A stretch of DNA of 64,000 nt from Bacillota bacterium (lineage in GTDB: Bacteria; Sysuimicrobiota; Sysuimicrobiia; Sysuimicrobiales; Segetimicrobiaceae), in NCBI GenBank assembly GCA_021324295.1, contig JAJPJJ010000036.1:1-64000 (forward strand), in the 5' to 3' direction. Below the pieces are notes generated by a model that had not been told where the DNA came from, ran no database searches, and saw only the letters and a list, made by a program, of their open reading frames with translations. Below are positions 43,858 through 51,587 of this stretch, in pieces. Positions within the stretch are counted from its first letter, which is position 1; each line of letters starts with the position of its first letter. Position numbers and translations under genes: made by a program.

Positions 43858-46221
43858 ATGGCCGTCACCAAGCTGTTCGGCGCCAGCATCAAGCGCCGGG
43901 AGGACCCTCGCCTCATCACGGGGATGGCGACGTACACCGATGACCTCACGCTCCCCGGGATGGCGTACGCGCAGATCGTCCGGAGCCCTCACGCGCACGC
44001 CCGGATCGTCCGCATCGATGCCGCGGCGGCGCGGCGGCACCCCGGGGTCGTCGCCGTGTTCACCGGGCGCGATCTGGCGGGGGCGCTCAAGCCCATCCCC
44101 ACCGCCTGGCTCATCCCGAACGCGGACCTCAAGACTCCGCCGCACCCCCCGCTCGCCGTGGACACGGTGCGGTACGCGGGCGACGGCGTCGCCGTGGTGG
44201 TCGCGACGGACCGCTACGCCGCGCGGGACGCGGCCCAGCTCGTGGAGGTGACGTACGAGCCGCTCCCGGCGGTCGTGGACCAGATCACGGCGGCGGGCCC
44301 CGGCGCCCCGCAGATCCACGCGGAGGCGCCCGGCAACCTGGCCTTCCGGTGGGCCGTTCAGGGGGGCGACGCCGGCGCGGCGTTCGCGGAGGCGCAGCGC
44401 GATGGGGTCGTCGTCTCGCAGCGGTTCGTCAACCAGCGGCTGATCCCGAACGCGATCGAGACGCGCAGCGTGCTCGCCCGGTACAACAGCGGCTCGGGGG
44501 AGCTGACCGTCTGGTACACGACGCAGAACCCGCACATCGCGCGGTTCCTCATGTCGGTCGTGACCGGGATCCCGGAGCAGAAGATCCGCATCATCGCGCC
44601 GGAGGTCGGCGGGGGGTTCGGGAGCAAGATCCCGTTCTACCCCGACGAGGCGGTGGTGGCGTTCTGCGCCCGCGCGATCGGGCGGCCCGTCAAGTGGACC
44701 GAGGACCGCCGGGAGAACTACCTCGCGACGATCCACGGTCGCGACCACATCACCGACCTGGAGCTCGCCGCCCGCACGGACGGGACGGTGACCGGGATCC
44801 GGGGCAAGACGTGGGCGAACCTCGGCGCGTACCTCTCCACGGCGGCCCCCGGCATCCCCACGATCCTGCATGGGCTGATGCTGCCGGGATGCTACGCGAT
44901 CCCGAACCTGTCCTACGAAGTGCAGGGCGTGTTCACCAACACCGCCCCGGTCGACGCCTACCGCGGCGCGGGGCGGCCGGAAGCCACCTACCTCATCGAG
45001 CGGATGATGGACCTCCTCGCCGCGCGGCTCGGGATGGACCCGGCGGAGGTGCGTCGGAAGAACTTCATCCCCCCGGACCGGTTCCCGTACACCACGGCGG
45101 CCGGCCTGCAGTACGACAGCGGAAACTACACGCCGGCGCTCGAGCGCGCGCTCGAGGCCGCGGAGTACCGGCGGCTGCGGAGCGTGCAGCAGCAGGGGCC
45201 CAAGGACAACCGGTACCTCGGGATCGGGCTCAGCACGTACGTCGAAATCTGCGGGCTCGGCCCGTCCGCGGTGGCCGGGGCGGTCGGGTTCCAGGGTGGC
45301 CTGTGGGAGAGCGCCACCGTGCGCCTGCACCCGACCGGCAAGGCCACGGTGTTCACGGGGACGAGCCCCCACGGGCAGGGCGAGGAGACGACGTTCGCGC
45401 AGATCGTCGCGGAAGAGCTGGGATTGCCGATCGACGACATCGAGGTCGTGCACGGCGACACGGGCTCGATCTCGATGGGGTGGGGCACGTACGGCAGCCG
45501 CACGACGGTGGTCGGCGGCGCCGCGATCGCGCTCGCCGCGCGGCGGGTCAGGGACAAGGCGACCAAGATCGCCGCGCATCTACTGGAGGCCGCCGAGAGC
45601 GACCTGGTCTTCGACCGGGGCCGCTTCTACGTCCGGGGCAGCCCGGACCGCGCGAAGTCCATCCAGGACGTGACCCTGCAGGCGTACCTGGCGTGGAACC
45701 TCCCCGCCGGCGTCGAGCCGTCCCTCGAAGCGTCCGCCTACTACGATCCGTCGAACTTCACGTTCCCGTTCGGGGCGCACGTGGCGGTCGTCAAGGTCGA
45801 TGCGGAGACCGGGGAGGTGGAGCTGCGGCGCTACGTCGCGGTGGACGACTGCGGGCGCGTCATCAACCCGATGATCGTGGACGGGCAGGTCCACGGGGGC
45901 CTCGTCCAGGGGATCGCCCAGGCCCTGTGGGAGGGCGCTGCGTACAGCGCCGAGGGCCAGCTCCTCACCGGTTCGATGGCAGACTACGCCGTGCCCAGGG
46001 CGCACATGTTCCCGCGGTTCGTCACGGGACGGACCGAGACGCCGTCTCCCCATAACCCGCTCGGGGTGAAGGGCGTCGGTGAGACCGGCACGATCGCCAG
46101 CACGCCGGCGATCGTCAACGCCGTGGTCGATGCCCTGCGCCCGTTCGGCATCACGCACCTCGACATGCCGCTCACGCCCGAGCGGGTCTGGACTGCAATC
46201 CGCACACACGCCCGGAGGTGA
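43858..46221 (+). CDS. Molybdenum hydroxylase large catalytic subunit (form II CoxL-like)
   Basis: This molybdopterin cytosine dinucleotide-binding subunit has 787 aa. The molybdenum-site loop is AYRGAGR at residues 367-373, the form II pattern, not the AYXCSFR of proven CO dehydrogenases. The catalytic glutamate is Glu742 in GVGETGT. The GGGFGSK segment is in place near residue 256. Oxidation of an aldehyde, purine or aromatic N-heterocycle is more likely than CO. It forms an operon in S-L-M order with its partners. It is only loosely similar to the lone large subunit at 3.6 kb (AYRGVG there). Confidence 0.92.
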   Translation: MAVTKLFGASIKRREDPRLITGMATYTDDLTLPGMAYAQIVRSPHAHARIVRIDAAAARRHPGVVAVFTGRDLAGALKPIPTAWLIPNADLKTPPHPPLAVDTVRYAGDGVAVVVATDRYAARDAAQLVEVTYEPLPAVVDQITAAGPGAPQIHAEAPGNLAFRWAVQGGDAGAAFAEAQRDGVVVSQRFVNQRLIPNAIETRSVLARYNSGSGELTVWYTTQNPHIARFLMSVVTGIPEQKIRIIAPEVGGGFGSKIPFYPDEAVVAFCARAIGRPVKWTEDRRENYLATIHGRDHITDLELAARTDGTVTGIRGKTWANLGAYLSTAAPGIPTILHGLMLPGCYAIPNLSYEVQGVFTNTAPVDAYRGAGRPEATYLIERMMDLLAARLGMDPAEVRRKNFIPPDRFPYTTAAGLQYDSGNYTPALERALEAAEYRRLRSVQQQGPKDNRYLGIGLSTYVEICGLGPSAVAGAVGFQGGLWESATVRLHPTGKATVFTGTSPHGQGEETTFAQIVAEELGLPIDDIEVVHGDTGSISMGWGTYGSRTTVVGGAAIALAARRVRDKATKIAAHLLEAAESDLVFDRGRFYVRGSPDRAKSIQDVTLQAYLAWNLPAGVEPSLEASAYYDPSNFTFPFGAHVAVVKVDAETGEVELRRYVAVDDCGRVINPMIVDGQVHGGLVQGIAQALWEGAAYSAEGQLLTGSMADYAVPRAHMFPRFVTGRTETPSPHNPLGVKGVGETGTIASTPAIVNAVVDALRPFGITHLDMPLTPERVWTAIRTHARR

Positions 46222-46228
46222 CGATGCG

Positions 46229-47092
46229 ATGATCCCCGCCGCGTTCGAATACGTTGCGCCGACGAGCGTCCAGGAGGCCATCGCGCTCCTCCAGCAGCAT
46301 GGGGACGAGGCGAAGGTCCTCGCCGGCGGCCACAGCCTGCTCCCGATCATGAAGTTCCGGTTGGCGCAGCCCAAGCTCGTCGTGGACATCGGCCGCATCC
46401 CCGGGCTCGACGGGATCGCCCGCTCCGGGGATACGATCACGATCGGCGCGCTCGCGACGCACGACGCCGTGGAGCGCAGCGGGCTCCTGCGGGAGCACTG
46501 CCCGCTGCTGCCGGAGACCGCCTCCGTGATCGGGGACATGCAGGTGCGCAACCGCGGGACGATCGGCGGCAGCCTGGCGCACGCCGACCCCGCGGCCGAC
46601 TACCCGGGCGCCGTCCTCGCGCTCGACGCCGAGATCGTGGCGAGGGGGCCCGGCGGGACGCGGACGATCCCGGCGCGCGACTTTTTCGTCGAGATGCTGA
46701 CCACGGCGCTCCAGCCGGCGGAGCTCATCACCGAGGTGCGCGTCCCCGTGATCGGCAAGGGCACCGGGACCGCGTACGTGAAGCACGCGCACCCGGCGAG
46801 CGGCTACGCGGTCGTCGGCGTCGCGGTCGTGCTCGAGGCGGGCGGGGGCACCTGCCGGCGCTGCGCGATCGGCATCAACGGCGTCGCGGGCAAAGCCTAC
46901 CGGGCGACCGCGGTGGAGCGGGCGCTGGCGGGCCGCGCCCTCGACGAGAAGACCGTGGCCGCCGCGGCGGCGCACGCCGCCGACGGGGTCGACGTGCAGG
47001 GCGACCTGTACGCCTCGAGCGACTTCCGGGCGCACCTCGCCTCGGTGTACACGAAGCGGGCGGTGCTGCTCGCCGCCTCGCGGGCGGGGTAG
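46229..47092 (+). CDS. Molybdenum hydroxylase FAD-binding medium subunit (CoxM-like)
   Basis: This FAD subunit (287 aa) accepts electrons from the 2Fe-2S subunit. The FAD-binding motif AGGHSLLP is near residue 32, and the second FAD motif NRGTIGGSLAHADPAAD is near 110. The C-terminal CO_deh_flav_C domain follows. ATG 46229 has GGAGGTGA seven bases upstream, at the very end of the large-subunit gene. The product completes a soluble three-subunit enzyme. No dedicated cofactor-maturation gene is adjacent. Confidence 0.92.
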   Translation: MIPAAFEYVAPTSVQEAIALLQQHGDEAKVLAGGHSLLPIMKFRLAQPKLVVDIGRIPGLDGIARSGDTITIGALATHDAVERSGLLREHCPLLPETASVIGDMQVRNRGTIGGSLAHADPAADYPGAVLALDAEIVARGPGGTRTIPARDFFVEMLTTALQPAELITEVRVPVIGKGTGTAYVKHAHPASGYAVVGVAVVLEAGGGTCRRCAIGINGVAGKAYRATAVERALAGRALDEKTVAAAAAHAADGVDVQGDLYASSDFRAHLASVYTKRAVLLAASRAG

Positions 47093-47119
47093 GGCTGCGC
47101 GCTTCCGTGTGCGATATGC

Positions 47120-47125
47120 TATAAT
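47120..47125 (+). promoter_or_regulatory. -10 element of the tRNA-Ser gene
   Basis: A perfect TATAAT begins 18 bases before the first base of the tRNA. No convincing -35 hexamer is found at the usual distance. Confidence 0.65.
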
Positions 47126-47137
47126 GATGTGTCCCTC

Positions 47138-47230
47138 GGAGGGGTGCGAGAGCCCGGCCGAATCGGCACGCCTGGAGAGCGTGTAGGCGGCGTACCCGCC
47201 TCGTGGGTTCGAATCCCACCCCCTCCGCCA
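47138..47230 (+). tRNA. tRNA-Ser (anticodon GGA)
   Basis: The 93-base gene folds as a class II tRNA. The acceptor GGAGGGG (47138-47144) pairs with CCCCTCC before an encoded GCCA end. The anticodon stem CACGC/GCGTG encloses the loop CTGGAGA, anticodon GGA, reading UCC and UCU. A long variable arm (GGCGG/CCGCC) and the T-arm GTGGG-TTCGAAT-CCCAC are perfect. It lies 24 bases upstream of lepB on the same strand. Confidence 0.96.
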
Positions 47231-47254
47231 CGTCCGGTCAGGCGAGGGCACCCG

Positions 47255-47776
47255 ATGCGCACGCGAGAGATGCGCCACGCCGTCTTCGAGTTCCTCAAGA
47301 CGGTCGCGATCGCGTTTGTCCTGGCGCAGTTCATCATGACCTCCGTCGCCCAGGCATTCCAGGTGGAGCAGTACTCGATGGAGCCCAACCTGCTGCCCCA
47401 CGACCGGGTGCTCGTGAACAAGTTCATCTATCATTTCCGGATGCCGCGCCCCGGCGAGATCGTCGTGCTGCACCCCCCCACCGATCCGGGACGCAACTAC
47501 ATCAAGCGCGTGGTCGCCGTCGCCGGCCAGACGGTGCGGATCCACGGTGGCCGCGTCTACGTCGACGGCCGCGCCCTGCGCGAGCCGTACCTGAGCGCCG
47601 AGACGACGGGCGAGTACGGTCCAGGGACCGTGCCGCAAGGCGACGTGTTCGTGCTCGGGGACAACCGGGGCAACAGCGAAGACAGCCGGGCCTTCGGGTT
47701 CGTGCCGGTCCACAGCGTCATCGGCGAGGCGATCGTCATCTACTGGCCGCCGACGCGCGTCCACCTGCTGCGGTAG
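47255..47776 (+). CDS. lepB: Signal peptidase I
   Basis: This membrane serine protease removes Sec signal peptides, 173 aa, of the short Gram-positive-like form with one N-terminal membrane anchor (residues about 12-32). The catalytic Ser41 lies in QYSMEP and the general base Lys84 in NYIKRV. Box E GDNRGNSEDSR is intact. ATG 47255 was chosen because of AGGCGAGGG upstream; ATG 47270 is an alternative. The gap to the tRNA gene is so short that it may be transcribed from the tRNA promoter. Confidence 0.92.
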   Translation: MRTREMRHAVFEFLKTVAIAFVLAQFIMTSVAQAFQVEQYSMEPNLLPHDRVLVNKFIYHFRMPRPGEIVVLHPPTDPGRNYIKRVVAVAGQTVRIHGGRVYVDGRALREPYLSAETTGEYGPGTVPQGDVFVLGDNRGNSEDSRAFGFVPVHSVIGEAIVIYWPPTRVHLLR

Positions 47777-47799
47777 CCCCGCGGCCGCGGACGACGCGG

Positions 47800-49557
47800 T
47801 CAGCGCCCGGCGGGCGGGTCCTCGCCGGTCGGGGGGTCCGCGGCGTCCGCGTCCGTCCGGTGCTGTTCGGCCGCCGCGCGCACCACGCGCCGCAGCGGCT
47901 TCCCGATGAGGGTCTTGGGGATGCCCTCGACGATCTCGATGCGCCGGGGCACCTTGTACGGCGCGAGGTGGGCGCGCAGGTGCTGGCGGAGCTGCGCGCG
48001 CGCCGATGCCGCATCGGCGGCGCCGGGGGCCAGAACGACATGCGCCACGATCGTCTCGCCGCGCACCGGATGCCGGGCACCGACGACCGCGGCCTCCCGC
48101 ACGAAGGGGTGTCGGAGCAGCACCTCCTCGACCTCGCGGGGGTAGACGTTGAGCCCGCCGACGTCGATCATGTCCTTCTTGCGGTCGACGATGAAGATGT
48201 ACCCGTCCTCGTCCATCCGGGCGACATCCCCCGTGAACAGCCACCCGTCCCGGATCGCCGCCGCCGTCTCGTCCGGCGCGTTCCAGTATCCGCGCATCAC
48301 CTGGGGTCCCCGGACCACGAGCTCGCCGGGCTCGCCCGGCGGCAGCTCCCGCGTCCCGGTCTCCACATCGACGATGCGGACGTCCGTGCCGGGCAGCGGG
48401 ATGCCGACGCTGCCGGGCTTCCGGACTCCGCCCGGCCACGTCGGGTTGGCCGCCACGAGCGGGCTCGCCTCCGAGAGGCCGTACCCCTCGACGAGCCGGC
48501 CGCCGATCAGGCGCTCGAACTCCTCGACCACCGACGCGGGCAGCTCGGCGGCACCGGAGACGCACAGCCGGATGGAGTCGAAGCGGTAGCGCCGGGCATC
48601 CTTGAGCTGCGCGATGGCGCGGTACATCGCCGGCACCCCGGGAAACACCGTCGGCTGCCACCGGCGGGACTGCTCCGCGACGAGCCGCGCGTCGAACATG
48701 CGCATGAGAATCATAAGATGCGTCGCGGCCAGCCGGATCCCCGCGTTCAAGACGAGCAGGCCGTACACGTGAAACAGCGGCACGGCGAGGAGGAAGCGCT
48801 CCCGCGCCTCCTGCAGGCCGGCGCCCATGAACCACGCGAGCCCCTGCGCCGCGTTCGCGGCGAGGTTGCGGTGCGAGAGCATCGCGCCCCTCGGCAGGCC
48901 GGTGGTACCCCCGGTGTACTGCAGCACCGCGAGGTCCTCCGGGCCCACCCGCACGTCGGGCGGGGCGGCCGGGCTGCGCGCGAGCAGGCGGTTCCAGGCG
49001 TGCGCGCGTGGATCCCGGGGAAGCGTGTCGCCCTCGCGGCGCGCCCGCGTGAGCGCGTAGAGCGCGCGCCACAGCGGCGGGAAGTAGTCGGCGACCGCCG
49101 TGAGCACGATGTGCTCCAGCGGCGTCGCGGCGCGCACCGCCGCCACGGTGGGGTACAGCCGCGCCAGCGTGACGATCGCGCGCGCACCCGAGTCCGCGAG
49201 CAGCCGGGAGAGGTCGTCCCCCCGGTACAGCGGATTGACCTGCACGAGGACCGCGCCTGCCTTCAGCACCCCGTACGCCGCGATCGGGTACTGCGGCAGG
49301 TTGGGTAGGGCGACGGCCACACGGTCCCCGGGCCGGATGCCCAGCCCGATGAGCGCCTGCGCGAAGCGGTCGCTGTCCCGGTCGAAGGATCGGTAGGAGA
49401 GCGTGGCGTGGAAGCCGGGCCCGGCCAGGATGACCGCGGGCCGGTGGGGATGGCGCGCGGCGGTCGCCCGGAGGAACGCGTGCAGCGGAGCATCCAGGAT
49501 CGGGAGTTCGCGGGGGATCCCATCACCGTAGAAGCGGTGCCACGGCCGCTCCTCCAC
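47800..49557 (-). CDS. Long-chain fatty acid-CoA ligase family protein
   Basis: This AMP-forming acyl-CoA synthetase of 585 aa has the P-loop-like YTGGTTGLPRGAML near residue 210, EGYGLSEASPL, the GWLFTGDVARMDEDGYIFIVDRKKDMI core and the C-terminal lysine in PKTLIGKPLRR. GTG 49557 follows GGGGAGGTG; homology begins within the first 20 residues (WHRFYGDGIPRELP). Chain-length preference cannot be told. It is convergent with lepB and divergent from the small membrane protein gene. Confidence 0.88.
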   Translation of the reverse strand: MEERPWHRFYGDGIPRELPILDAPLHAFLRATAARHPHRPAVILAGPGFHATLSYRSFDRDSDRFAQALIGLGIRPGDRVAVALPNLPQYPIAAYGVLKAGAVLVQVNPLYRGDDLSRLLADSGARAIVTLARLYPTVAAVRAATPLEHIVLTAVADYFPPLWRALYALTRARREGDTLPRDPRAHAWNRLLARSPAAPPDVRVGPEDLAVLQYTGGTTGLPRGAMLSHRNLAANAAQGLAWFMGAGLQEARERFLLAVPLFHVYGLLVLNAGIRLAATHLMILMRMFDARLVAEQSRRWQPTVFPGVPAMYRAIAQLKDARRYRFDSIRLCVSGAAELPASVVEEFERLIGGRLVEGYGLSEASPLVAANPTWPGGVRKPGSVGIPLPGTDVRIVDVETGTRELPPGEPGELVVRGPQVMRGYWNAPDETAAAIRDGWLFTGDVARMDEDGYIFIVDRKKDMIDVGGLNVYPREVEEVLLRHPFVREAAVVGARHPVRGETIVAHVVLAPGAADAASARAQLRQHLRAHLAPYKVPRRIEIVEGIPKTLIGKPLRRVVRAAAEQHRTDADAADPPTGEDPPAGR

Positions 49558-49791
49558 CTCCCACCTCCCCGCATCGCAGGATGCGGCGTCCGGCGCGCCT
49601 CCGCGTCGGGGGCTGCTGCGCCGGGCGGCCGAGCCTCGAAGGACCGGCATTCCACGCTGCCCGAGCGAGTCCTCTCGGCCCGGGTCGGGGAGCCGCCGCC
49701 CGGCTCCCGGCGCGCCGCCGGCGGGGGGCGCACGGCGGACGCCGGAGGACCGGTCCAGCGCCACAGGGAACCAACGACCGGAGGTGAGGAG

Positions 49792-50253
49792 ATGTACGCT
49801 GCCTGGAAGGCCGTGCACATCTTCGGCGTGGTCTTGTTCATGGGCAACATCATCGCGACGGCGCTCTGGAAGGCCCGTGCCGACCGGTCGGGCAACCTGG
49901 CCACCGTAGGGTTCGCCCAGCGCGCCGTCGCGGCGGCGGACCGGGTGCTCACGCTGCCGGGCATCGTCCTGATCATCGTCAGCGGCTACGCGATGGCCGG
50001 CATCGGCCACCTGCCGCTGCACGGCCTCCGCTGGCTGGAGTGGGGGCAGGCGCTCTTCTATGCGGCGGCGATCATCTGGCTCGCCGTCCTCGTTCCCGCG
50101 CAACGGCGCCTCATCGCGCTGAGCGACGCGGGCCGCCGGGCGGGATCGCTCGATCCCGCGTTCCACCGGTTATCCCGGCGATGGGCGATGTGGGGCGGGA
50201 TCGCGACGCTCCTGCCCCTCGCCGCGCTGGTCCTGATGGTGACGAAGCCGTAG
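49792..50253 (+). CDS. Small DUF2269-like membrane protein
   Basis: This is a 153-residue integral membrane protein with about four spans, starting at ATG 49792 behind GGAGGTGA. The first span (WKAVHIFGVVLFMGNIIATA) and the following KARADRSGNLATVGFAQR loop resemble the DUF2269 family, whose function is unknown. Conserved His residues near the first span could bind a metal or haem, but this is a guess. It ends 23 bases before the SRP RNA. Confidence 0.78.
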   Translation: MYAAWKAVHIFGVVLFMGNIIATALWKARADRSGNLATVGFAQRAVAAADRVLTLPGIVLIIVSGYAMAGIGHLPLHGLRWLEWGQALFYAAAIIWLAVLVPAQRRLIALSDAGRRAGSLDPAFHRLSRRWAMWGGIATLLPLAALVLMVTKP

Positions 50254-50263
50254 CCCGGTGTGC

Positions 50264-50269
50264 TATACT
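50264..50269 (+). promoter_or_regulatory. -10 element of the SRP RNA gene
   Basis: TATACT lies seven bases before the predicted RNA 5' end. A weak TGACGA at 50240-50245 could serve as -35 with an 18-base spacer, but it overlaps the end of the upstream coding region. Confidence 0.55.
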
Positions 50270-50276
50270 GGCAAGT

Positions 50277-50544
50277 GGCCGTGCTAGGCGGGGAGCTAGC
50301 GGTTCCCTGTACCCGCAACCCGCTCCAGCGGGGCTGAATTCCCGCCCGAGGCCTCAGCCTTTAGGGGCCGGCCCGCGCAAGCGGCAAGGAGGATCGGGTC
50401 CCGCGCAACGGGATCTTGCCAACCCCGCCAGGTCCGGAAGGAAGCAACGGTACGCAAGGCGTCTCGTGTGCCGCGGGGACACCTGGTCGGAGCTGGCTAC
50501 GCGGGGACCGCCTGGGGGGTGTTGTCGACGGCGGGTGCACGGCC
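50277..50544 (+). ncRNA. ffs: Signal recognition particle RNA, large bacterial type
   Basis: This about 268-base RNA has its ends paired: GGCCGTGC at 50277-50284 with GCACGGCC at 50537-50544. The universally conserved domain IV hairpin is at about 50430-50452, with CCAGGTCCGGAAGGAAGCAA containing the GGAA tetraloop and the Ffh-binding internal loop. Its length and its 5' Alu-like portion match the long Bacillus-type SRP RNA rather than the 4.5S form. The position upstream of dnaX-ybaB-recR is the common Gram-positive-type order. Confidence 0.92.
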
Positions 50545-50628
50545 GGTCTGATGCGTGCACGGCGGGGAGCCGGAGCGCCTGGGCGCACCGGCTCTTTCGC
50601 GTGGCGCCCCGCGCGTCCGGCGGACGCG

Positions 50629-51468
50629 CTACGGCGGCGGGCTCTGGTAGAAGGCCACGAGGGCCATCAGGTTGTTGACGCCGTGGGCGATCATGCCGGG
50701 GGCGAGCGAGCCCGTGTACTCGTACGTGTAGGCGAGGATGAGACCCAGGAGCACGATCGGGAGGAACTCCACCGGCTCCAGGTGGGCGGCGGCGAAGAAC
50801 AGCGCGCTCACCAACGCGGCCAAGTGGCGGTTCATGAGGCGGCGCAGCGCACCGAGGGCGAGTCCCCGGAAGAAGACCTCCTCCCCGGCGGGCACGACGA
50901 CGCCGACCAGCACCGCCAGCACGACCAGCTCGCCCCGCTCGTGGACGTGGGGGAGGATCCGGTAGATCGGCGTCCGCACCTCCTCCCGCGCGACGAGATC
51001 GCTGGCGGCCTGCCGTCCCATCACCAGCGTCAGCGCGTAGACAGTCGCGCTCTGGCCCACGGTGTTCCCCGCGACCGCCGCCGCGGCGGCTGCGGCCCCC
51101 TGCCACAGCCGCCGCGGCCACGCGCCGACCCGGAGTCCGAGGCTCGCGAGCGGGAGCCGGTACTTCACCCCGATGATGTACAGCGCGGCCGCCGCGAACC
51201 CGGCATTCTGGATGAGCGTGAGGGCGGCGAGCGCCCCGAGCGATGGGATCACCCCGGGGCGGGTGTGGAACAGCGCGCTGCCCAGCAGCGGGATCGCCAT
51301 CACGAAGAACAGCGTCAGCGCGAGGACCTCGCTGAGCCCCCACGCCGGCGCGCGGGATGGACGCACGAGGAGATACGCGGGGAGCACGAGCCCGACGGCG
51401 AGCAGCGTGCCGGCCGCCCATGCCAGGGCCGCGTCGCGGCGGAGCCGGACGCGCGCGTCGAGGAACAC
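50629..51468 (-). CDS. CPBP-family intramembrane metalloprotease
   Basis: This is an eight-span membrane protease of the CAAX/bacteriocin-processing (ABI) family, 279 aa from GTG 51468. Catalytic residues are all present: Glu196-Glu197-x3-Arg201 in GEEVFFRG, His229 in AAAHLEP and His262/Asn266 in MIAHGVNN. The same frame stays open upstream and encodes a hydrophobic PRLLILISLAAAVGVF that would make a better first span. That extension has a perfect GGAGGTG at 51522-51528 but no ATG, GTG or TTG, so the true start is uncertain. It is divergent from dnaX. Its targets are unknown. Confidence 0.85.
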   Translation of the reverse strand: MFLDARVRLRRDAALAWAAGTLLAVGLVLPAYLLVRPSRAPAWGLSEVLALTLFFVMAIPLLGSALFHTRPGVIPSLGALAALTLIQNAGFAAAALYIIGVKYRLPLASLGLRVGAWPRRLWQGAAAAAAAVAGNTVGQSATVYALTLVMGRQAASDLVAREEVRTPIYRILPHVHERGELVVLAVLVGVVVPAGEEVFFRGLALGALRRLMNRHLAALVSALFFAAAHLEPVEFLPIVLLGLILAYTYEYTGSLAPGMIAHGVNNLMALVAFYQSPPP

Positions 51469-51587
51469 CCCGACGGCGGCGGCGAGCGAGATCAGGATCA
51501 GCAGGCGAGGCGGGATCCGAACACCTCCAGGAGTGCGAGTACGATTCGGCGAATACCCAGGAAGACCTGCGTGAGGTGACGCCCCCG

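Noticed and set aside
43858-46221. Carbon monoxide dehydrogenase annotation for the coxSLM-like operon.
   Set aside because: The active-site loop is AYRGAGR, not the AYXCSFR of CO-oxidising form I enzymes, so CO oxidation is not supported.
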